Origin: Dasysyrphus tricinctus
Taxonomy: Eukaryota; Arthropoda; Insecta; Diptera; Syrphidae
Reading direction: 5' to 3'
Assembly: GCA_963921185.1 (NCBI GenBank)
Contig: OY992530.1
Coordinates: 169,863,396 to 169,927,395, forward strand
DNA length: 64,000 nucleotides
In this document: positions 57,301 through 64,000 of the stretch, piece by piece
Numbering within the stretch: the stretch's first letter is position 1
Layout of the letters: each line of letters opens with the position of its first letter
Made by a program: the position numbers and the translations under genes
The notes under the pieces: model-generated
Databases searched by the model: none
What the model was told of the DNA's origin: nothing
Seen by the model: the letters and a program-made list of their open reading frames with translations, nothing else

Positions 57301-60300
57301 AAAATAAGCTTTCAAATTAGCTTTATTGACTTTCTGTTTTTTATTTTGGAGTTTGATTATCAAATAATCGTCGTATACTTCCAGTATAGTAAAGGGTCCC
57401 CTGTATTGGCTTTCAAATTTCCCTCTCCTATCATTCTTTATCAAAACTTGTTCACCTACTTTATAATTAATGTGTCTTCCTATTTTCTTGTCATATCTAA
57501 TTTTAGATTTCTGTCTAAATCTTTTAGTATTTGCTTTAACGTTTTCTTGTGTTTGATACAATTTAGCTTTTAATTCATCGATATAATCAAACATCGACTG
57601 TTCGTTATATGGGTCAACTCCACTTGGTTTATTTGCTTCAAAACCAAATACTATTTCATACGGTGTATATCCAGTTGTGGCATGTTTAGTATTATTGTAA
57701 CAAAATCCTGCATAAGGCATTCGAGTATGCCAATCTGCGGAATTTTCTAATTCTTTTTCAGTAGATTTTAGATATTCCAATAATCTACAATGGGCTCTTT
57801 CTACACTTCCATTGGCCTGTGGATAAGCGACACTCGTTGTACTGTGTTTTATATTCAAACTTTCACACAATTCTTTAAATAATGAGTTGCAGAATTCGGC
57901 GCCATTATCTGATAAAATAATCTTTGGCATTCCATAATTCATTACCCATTGTTCCAATAAAGTATTCGCCACAGTTTTCATTTCTTTGGATTTCAGTGGA
58001 ATGAATTTAATGAATTTAGACAAGTCATCTTGGATTGTTAGTCCAAACCTATAACCTTCTTCTGTTTCCTTCATTGGACCTATCATGTCAATCATGATTT
58101 TTTCTAGCGCTCTGTCGGCTGATGTTATAACTTTCATAGGGTTTCTTGTCGGTGCTCTATTTACTTTTTCAGTTTGACATTGAGGGCAATTTCTGATAAA
58201 TTCCTCAACGTGTTTTTGCATTCCTTTCCACTTGAATTTCCCACTCATTTTAGCATATGTTGCTTTTTGACCTGTATGACCTCCTAATAAACCGTTATGA
58301 TACTCCCGCAGTATTTCTTGTCTTCTGTTCGGGTCATTTACCTCCTCTTCATCTGTTGTTTGTCCTGCTTCTACCTCACAAAATTTTTCACTTTCTGTGG
58401 TCGGATCATCTACTAAAATATTTTCATTATTTTCTCTTGAGTTTTCTTCATCTACATTTAGTTCTATATTATTTGGATTTTCTTCGTTTTCTTTATTTAC
58501 TTCTATACCTTCTTCCTCTAAGAGACTTAATAGGTCTTGCCATGTTTCTTCCTTTTCTTGCTCAGTTATTCGAACATTTCTACTCAATTCGTCTGCTACC
58601 ACGTTTTCTTTACCCTTTTTATAGACGATAGTGTAGTCAAACTCTTCGAGCTTGAGACGCCATCGCACTAACCTACTACCTGGATCCTTTACTTGAAATA
58701 ACCACGTCAATGGTCTGTGATCTGTCATAATGACGAATTTTGTCCCATAAATATATGGACGAAATTGTTTGGTTGCCCAAACGATAGCTAGGCACTCCTT
58801 TTCAGTAGTGCTGAAACTTGTTTCAGACTTATTTAAAGTCCTACTGGCGAAATGGATTGGCAAGTCTTTTCCATTGAATTCTTGGCTAAGAACGGCTCCA
58901 ATACCTCGATTGGAAGCATCAGTCGTAATAATAAAAGGTTTACTGAAGTCCGGATACTGTAATATCGGATACTTTGTTATTAATTCTTTTAATTTTTGAA
59001 AACTGTTTTGTTGCTCTTGACCCCAAATGAATTCAACATCCTTTTTAAGTAGTCTAGTCATTGGTTCGGCAAATCGACTAAAGTCCCTTATGAACTTTCG
59101 ATAATACCCTATCATCCCTAGGAAGGATTTTATACCTTTAGTATTTACCGGTGCCTGCATCTCAACGATACTCTGAATTTTCTTCGGATCTGGTTTAACT
59201 CCCTTATCAGTAATAACGTGCCCTAAATAATTGACTTCCTTTCTCAGAAATTCGCATTTGTTGGGTTGAAGCTTTAAGTTAGCTTTTCTTAATTGCTCAA
59301 GAACTTCAATTCATTTATTATTATGCTCCTCCAAGTTTTGTCCATATACGACAATATCGTCTAAGTAGACGAAGCATTTTATGCCTTGGAGTCCTGCCAG
59401 AACTGTATTCATTAATCTCTGGAAACAGGCTGGAGCGTTCTTCAGTCCAAACGGCATTCTTGTATATTCAAAATGACCGTATGGAGTGCTAAAGGCCGTT
59501 TTCTCTATATCCACTTCTTCCATTGGAATCTGGTGGAAGCCGGACGTTAAGTTCAAGGTGGAAAAGTATTTAGCCTTTCCTAACTGATCGAGTATCTCTG
59601 TTATATTTGGCAATGGATAATTGTCCGCAACAGTTAAATCATTTAATTTACGGAAATCGATCACCATTCTCCATTTCTTTTTACCGCTTGCATCGGTTTT
59701 CTTCGGAACTATCCACAACAGCGAACTCCAAGGAGAACTGCTGTCACGGATGATTCCATCTTTTTTTAACTTTTGAACTTGTTCGCGTAGTTCTTCTTCG
59801 TGAACTTTTGGGTACCTATTACTTTTAGTAAATATAGGCTCTGCCCCTGGATTTGTACGTATCCTGTGCTTTACTGCAGAGGTCATTGACAATTTTTCAT
59901 CTTCAATACTGAAAATGTCACTAAACTTTTCTACTATTTCTATTAAGCTTCTTTTTTCCTCTTTATTTAAATGGTCAGTTCTAATATTTCCCGATACTAT
60001 CTCAGATCTATTTTCACGAAATTCAAATTCGCTTAAATTTTCTCCAATAATTCTTACATTCTTAAGACAGCATGGTTTATCTGTAGTTTTTACAATGGAG
60101 ACCAAACACTCTCCATTTTCATTTAAAGTGACACAATTTGGAATTATGATACCGTCAGCGACTTCCTGTCTAGTTATAACAATTTCCCTTTTTAAATTAC
60201 CATCAACTTTAACAGTCCTAAAGACTTCTGACCTTCCTTTTATAACATCTTCTTCACTGAGATATCTTAACGGTATCTCCCCGAATTTTCCACTGATAGT

Positions 60301-60702
60301 ATTGTTTACATAGTTAATTGAAAAGCCACCCTTTCGAAGGAAATGATTTCCAATTAACCCATCGTACTTTCCTAATATATTATTTTCTATTACTTGGAAC
60401 TTTATGTTTTTAGGTTTTGATTTTCCATTAAAAGGAATAAATTTGACCTCTACTTCTGTTTTTCCTAAGGTTTCACGCGTTTTACCGCCTATTCCACTGA
60501 ACTTAATTGTATTTTGTTCATCTATATCTTCTTCATAAACACAATTAGCTTTGATGAGAGACACCTCAGCACCTGTATCTATTATTAACTTCTTTTGTTC
60601 ACCATTGATTTCAACTAATACATGAGGACTTTCAAAACTATCCAAGGACCTAAGCTGCACGGATGCCTCATCGACCATACAGCTTACTGAAAATTTTTCT
60701 GC
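57283..60702 (-). pseudogene. pol: Pol of the errantivirus-like element, one internal stop
   Basis: The frame opens at 60702. Protease KKLIIDTGAEVSLIK (D34 counted from ATG 60678); RT with SSPWSSLLWIVPKK, MPFGLKNAPACFQRLMN and FVYLDDIVVYGQ; then an in-frame TGA at 59311-59313. Beyond it the same frame continues through the RT end (GIKSFLGMIGYYRKFI), RNase H (ITTDASNRGIGAVLS), a Glu/Asn-rich linker, and integrase with HHCC (HTGQKATYAKM..CPQCQ) and D,D,E (IMIDMIGPM, LSDNGAEF, GSVERAH), ending FPGFRS. The single nonsense codon falls in the RT thumb region. Everything else looks intact. Confidence 0.88.
57297..57298 (-). promoter_or_regulatory. Candidate env splice acceptor
   Basis: On the minus strand TTATTTTCCAG lies at the very end of pol, just before the env frame opens. 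Position and pyrimidine tract fit the env acceptor of gypsy-type errantiviruses. No donor could be assigned. Confidence 0.35.
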
Positions 60703-61645
60703 TTAAAATCTCTATTACCAGAGGACGAGGTACTTGGACTTTCCTTATTTTCATCGAATCGTTTGTTATTTGAGTTTTGGTATTTTTTTTTTGTTGCCTG
60801 CAATATTTAGCAATATGCCCCGGCTTGCCGCAATTATAACAATTTCTCTCTTGATAATTAACTTTGGCTAAATTTTTTGAAGTATAATCTTTCTGGGTAT
60901 TTGTTCTGAACAAATTAATTCTTTGTTCTTCTTCACAAGCGTATTTGCTTGCTTCTGAAAGATTCTTAGGGCGCTGAGTTATCACATACGTTGATAACCT
61001 CTCACGCAATCCATTGATAAAGACCGTTAAGGTCTCATTTTGGATATATTCTAGTTGCCCTGCTTTATGCTCGCTTTTTTCATCTGATAATTTGGTTTGT
61101 AATAGACGCCTCTGCAAGGTTTCGACCCGCTGCAGATAATGTACTACTGATTCATCTCTATTCTGTTTAATTGAAATTAATTCTCTATGTAATTGGAGCG
61201 CACTATGAGGTTCTCTAAAAACTTGGGTTAATTCTTTCTTTAAGGAATCCCAATCTGAAATTTCTCTATTCATAAGAATAGATGTGGCATTGCCACGTAT
61301 TTTTGTTTTGATATATTTAAAAAGTATATCTTTCTGTGCACCGGATGCCAATTCGATGGCGTCGTTACATGCATCAATAAAATTAAACACTTCTCCACTT
61401 GTTCCACTAAAGGTGGGGATAAAAGAAATCAGTACGTTAAGTCGAACTTCAGCCATCGTTTCAATCAAATCTTCACTGTCACTATTTTCAACACTATTTA
61501 AATTATCTTTATATTTGCTAACCTCTGTATTTCTTCCTACGTTTCTTTCACTATCACTTCCTATGTCTCTTTCTTGACTATCTTCACTATCAGAATTATC
61601 TTTATGACTCAATGTGTTAAACGATTCTCGGAATTTGGAAAACAT
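60668..61645 (-). CDS. gag: Gag of the errantivirus-like element
   Basis: 325 residues, open, starting MFSKFRESFNTLSHKDN. An acidic N-terminal region (to about 65) precedes a Ty3-type capsid (FIPTFSGTSGEVFNFIDACN; LQLHRELISIKQNRDESVVH; FINGLRERLSTYV). A single zinc knuckle CYNCGKPGHIAKYC lies at residues 269-282, followed by a basic tail. Pol overlaps its last 35 bases. Counting from the coordinates, pol is in the +1 frame relative to gag rather than the usual -1, which may be real or reflect an indel near the gag end. Confidence 0.85.
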   Translation of the reverse strand: MFSKFRESFNTLSHKDNSDSEDSQERDIGSDSERNVGRNTEVSKYKDNLNSVENSDSEDLIETMAEVRLNVLISFIPTFSGTSGEVFNFIDACNDAIELASGAQKDILFKYIKTKIRGNATSILMNREISDWDSLKKELTQVFREPHSALQLHRELISIKQNRDESVVHYLQRVETLQRRLLQTKLSDEKSEHKAGQLEYIQNETLTVFINGLRERLSTYVITQRPKNLSEASKYACEEEQRINLFRTNTQKDYTSKNLAKVNYQERNCYNCGKPGHIAKYCRQQKKNTKTQITNDSMKIRKVQVPRPLVIEILSRKIFSKLYGR

Positions 61646-61772
61646 GTATTACACTTCACTTTACACTTATATAAAATATGAAACAATTGCTTTACAAAGA
61701 GATTAGTTACTCACAATGATAATAAAAATATGTTGAGGATATCCATCGATGATAATTTAATTATTCCTTTAT

Positions 61773-61792
61773 GTATCCCACCGCTGCCACCA
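61773..61792 (-). other. Primer-binding site, tRNA-Leu-like
   Basis: On the minus strand it reads TGGTGGCAGCGGTGGGATAC, complementary to the 3' end of a tRNA-Leu of the ..ATCCCACCGCTGCCACCA type except near its last bases. It lies immediately after the presumed LTR end (..CACTTAATT). The tRNA comparison is from general knowledge of tRNA-Leu sequences. Confidence 0.65.
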
Positions 61793-62050
61793 AATTAAGT
61801 GTTATGCCTGACTTAGAGGTTCACACAAATTCAAAGGAATAAATCTTCAGGCCAGGTTTCTGTTGGGTTGGGTACTCCCCCTGGTGTTTCCGTCCGACGT
61901 TTTCTTTTTATCTTCTTGGATGAATATTTTAAATGATGTGTGTAGTTAACACTATCACACAAGAAACAAGAAACTTCCCCTTTTTACTTGAACGACAAAT
62001 TTAATTGAAAGTGAAAAGAATTGTTTCTTTATTTTGAATATTATCCCCGG
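61793..62050 (-). repeat. 5' LTR (R-U5 part), outer boundary undefined
   Basis: On the minus strand this ends ..GGCATAACACTTAATT just before the primer site, as in 17.6/297-type LTRs that end in AATT. It contains an AATAAA (62033-62028) about 240 bp upstream. With no second copy in the window, the start of the LTR cannot be placed. Confidence 0.45.
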
Positions 62051-63396
62051 TATTCATAAACGCTAATGAAACACAAATTATCTTTAATCAGTGAGTTAAG
62101 TGTCAAATCATATCAATACATCAAAATTCATGGCATTAAACTAACTCACCAAAGTAGGTTCATTAAACGAGTAATTAAGTTAAAAATACTTCTGTCATTG
62201 TTGCCAAAAACTAGAGATAAAAAGAAACAAACGCTTGTGACACACATGCTATCTACAGCCTCAAATGAGAGAGTGTATGTGCGAAAGTTCACATTTAGTG
62301 AGAAAGTGTATGTGCAGTTCCATAAATAGTCTTTGGAAAGAGCAAAGTTCTTGTTGATTGTAGTAGATTTTCGTTAAGTTTTTGAACTTAACGTAGATTA
62401 GCAGTTTATATTTTTATTGTCCCTGATCACACGTGAAGAAATTGAAGCATTTTCTGCGATTTGTGATGGTGAGCGGGGGAACTTGCAGAAGAGGGAAGGG
62501 GATGAAATATTTTAAAATATTTGAAAATATTCGGTGTAGAAAATTGACGTTCTCTTTTGTGTTGCTTTTCCTATCCAATCCAACCAATCAAATCGTGTCT
62601 TTCATTATGAAAATACGAAAAACACAAAGAGGAGAACAAAATCTGCAGAATAATTTCCTTCATATCTGAACACTTTCGTTCTTCACGTGTAAGCAGGCAC
62701 ATTGATATGAAATTTTAATTCGTGAACTAACTTCTGATTGAGGTTTTAGTTAATTTGTGAATTAGAAGATATTTGAGCAGTTTTTATTGATAGGGATGTA
62801 TATATTTATTTATTAACTTGAATGATCGACGACAATAATACTTTACAGTTCTGATTTCTAATAAGCCCCGCTTTTTTGTTTTGCACCTCTATATATAGTT
62901 AGATTGTGCTGACAAATACATAAAATATTTCATGGGAATTCAAGTAACCTACTTATAAATATTTTATGATGACTTTGCGTCTGGGAATAATAATAATATG
63001 CATGTAAGTTTGTTGCCATCTATCACACAAACTTAGCCACCATTATGACTACTTTTGCCACACCTCGTCAATACACTTTACTATAAACACTCAAGTTATT
63101 CATATCTAGTATAAATTATCTTACTTATCAAATATTAATATTTTATTATTTTATATTATTTTTCAATTGTTGTTAAATCATTTAATAAGTTGGATCATAG
63201 ATCCCAAAGCCGACATAATTGTTGATTTAGGTAAATCAATATTATTATTATTGTTATGTTAATTTGTTCATTTAATTATTATTAATTATAGTTCTTTACT
63301 ACATCAACTTGTGTCAATTCGAATTATTGGAACAATTCTTATCCAATCGTCAAAGTTTCAAGCTAAACAGTTGAAACTCACAAATCAACAATTAAG
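62051..63396. other. Unassigned AT-rich DNA, possibly LTR/leader of the next element
   Basis: The two ORFs of about 80 codons (62066-62329, 62433-62669) do not resemble known proteins. CACGTGAAGAA near 62431 and TTCTTCACGTG near 62681 form an inverted pair about 250 bp apart. The stretch just before 63397 could be the leader or LTR of the gag-bearing element, but no primer site is convincing. Confidence 0.35.
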
Positions 63397-64000
63397 ATGG
63401 CAGACATAAAGGCCAAGTTCTGTTTATCTTCCGAAACGTGGGATAACAAAACTACAGTGATCAACGTTAAAACCATCCAAATTTTGGGCCAAGAAGAAAT
63501 TTTTTCTTTCCCAACTGAAAACCAACCAATCCAAAAACATATTGAATTGGCGAAGCTTTCCATAATCAAGGGAGCAGTGAAGAGCCTTAATACAAGAGGA
63601 AAAATAAGAAATATAACCATTACACTAAAGAAAGAATTGCAAAGTTCATATTTGGATGAGGAAGGTAATGTAGTCTTTGGTGGTTATTATCTAGAGGCAA
63701 TGTACTTCTCCTCCCAACCCACTACCAATAACCCCTTATCTACTTTTGAAAATCCCATCCGATCTATCTCAAATAATATGATGCTAGAAAAATTTTCAAG
63801 TAAAAATCAAAATGCAAAGTCGTGGTTAAATTTATTTTTGCTCGAATGTCAGAGATTAAAAGTAAACGAAAAACAGTTTCCGGAAACTTTAAAATTATAC
63901 TTGGAAGGACCTGCTTTAGACTGGTTCTCATCTTTATATAAAACGTGTTCTATGAATAAAGCTTGGGATTATTGGGAGACATCTTTTCTGGATACATTTG
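63397..64000 (+). CDS. Gag-like ORF start, cut by the window edge
   Basis: Open from ATG 63397 (A at -3) to the last base, 201 codons without a stop. It begins MADIKAKFCLSSETWDNK. Residues from about 125 (NMMLEKFSSKNQNAKSWLNL) through QFPETLKLYLEGPALDWFSS and KAWDYWETSFLDTF show the alternating Leu/Trp pattern of Ty3-type capsid N-domains (Retrotrans_gag-like). The N-terminal 120 residues are of unfamiliar type. It is on the opposite strand to the errantivirus-like element and is a separate element. An intact frame suggests it is young. It could also be a domesticated gag gene; the rest of the locus is needed to decide. Confidence 0.7.
   Translation, partial: MADIKAKFCLSSETWDNKTTVINVKTIQILGQEEIFSFPTENQPIQKHIELAKLSIIKGAVKSLNTRGKIRNITITLKKELQSSYLDEEGNVVFGGYYLEAMYFSSQPTTNNPLSTFENPIRSISNNMMLEKFSSKNQNAKSWLNLFLLECQRLKVNEKQFPETLKLYLEGPALDWFSSLYKTCSMNKAWDYWETSFLDTF

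Larger units (their letters stand above)
55619..61792 (-). mobile_element. Errantivirus-like Ty3/gypsy element, defective
   Basis: On the minus strand from the primer site (61792-61773): leader, gag (61645-60668), pol (60702-57283) and env (about 57300-55619). Gag-pol-env with a furin-type env site is the hallmark of insect errantiviruses. Pol has an in-frame stop and env at least two frameshifts. No 3' LTR copy of the sequence right of 61793 occurs left of 55619, so the 3' end is missing. The copy is a relic. Confidence 0.85.

Noticed and set aside
57346..58631. Plus-strand ORFs rich in Leu/Phe
   Set aside because: Antisense shadows of the errantivirus-like integrase and its acidic linker.
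62051..63396. LTR and primer site for the gag ORF at 63397
   Set aside because: TGG-starting candidates (near 63191 and 63330) do not match a tRNA 3' end that I recognise, and no second LTR is in the window.
1..64000. Host gene, immune locus or biosynthetic cluster
   Set aside because: Every coding signal I could recognise belongs to a mobile element; remaining gaps are AT-rich repeats.

Overview
This window is eukaryotic and almost certainly from an insect, most likely a brachyceran fly. It is AT-rich. It contains a tRNA-derived SINE resembling those of higher flies, a Ty3/gypsy element resembling the Osvaldo/Ulysses group (long LTRs, tRNA-Lys primer site), an errantivirus-like element with gag, pol and env, several LINEs, and many hAT-, Tc1/mariner- and PIF/Harbinger-like DNA elements. 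I recognise no host protein-coding gene, tRNA, rRNA or CRISPR array. The species cannot be fixed from the sequence alone.

Layout. 1-12.7 kb: an old repeat (family R) holds a TIR element, which holds a very young, coding-intact 10.4-kb LTR retrotransposon (1045-11423, TSD GAAC, LTRs about 99.9% identical). 12.7-14.0 kb: no gene seen. 14.0-18.8 kb: a degenerate minus-strand LINE with a TIR element inside its ORF1. 18.8-22.7 kb: a decayed hAT element holding a 28-bp-TIR element that itself holds a second hAT. 24.9-26.7 kb: a Tc1/mariner relic. 27.8-39.7 kb: a gypsy-type relic on the plus strand, cut by an 8.9-kb composite hAT-like insertion (itself carrying a palindromic element, a 5'-truncated LINE and a copy of family R), by a SINE and by another hAT-like element. 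40.05-53.84 kb: one minus-strand LINE expanded to about 14 kb by nested guests, most with clear target-site duplications (TSDs). 54.1-55.4 kb: a palindromic TA element. 55.6-61.8 kb: a minus-strand errantivirus-like element with a broken pol and env and no visible 3' LTR. 63.4-64.0 kb: the start of an intact gag ORF that runs off the window.

How the parts relate. Nearly every junction can be read from a short TSD: 8 bp for hAT-like, TAA/TTA for Harbinger-like, TA for Tc1-like, 4 bp for the LTR element, 8-13 bp for LINEs. In five places, deleting the guest plus one TSD rejoins the interrupted host frame, so the order of insertion can be read directly. The most interesting content is this stratigraphy and a set of non-autonomous DNA families with distinctive subterminal repeats. 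I found no evidence of a new host system such as an immune or metabolic island.
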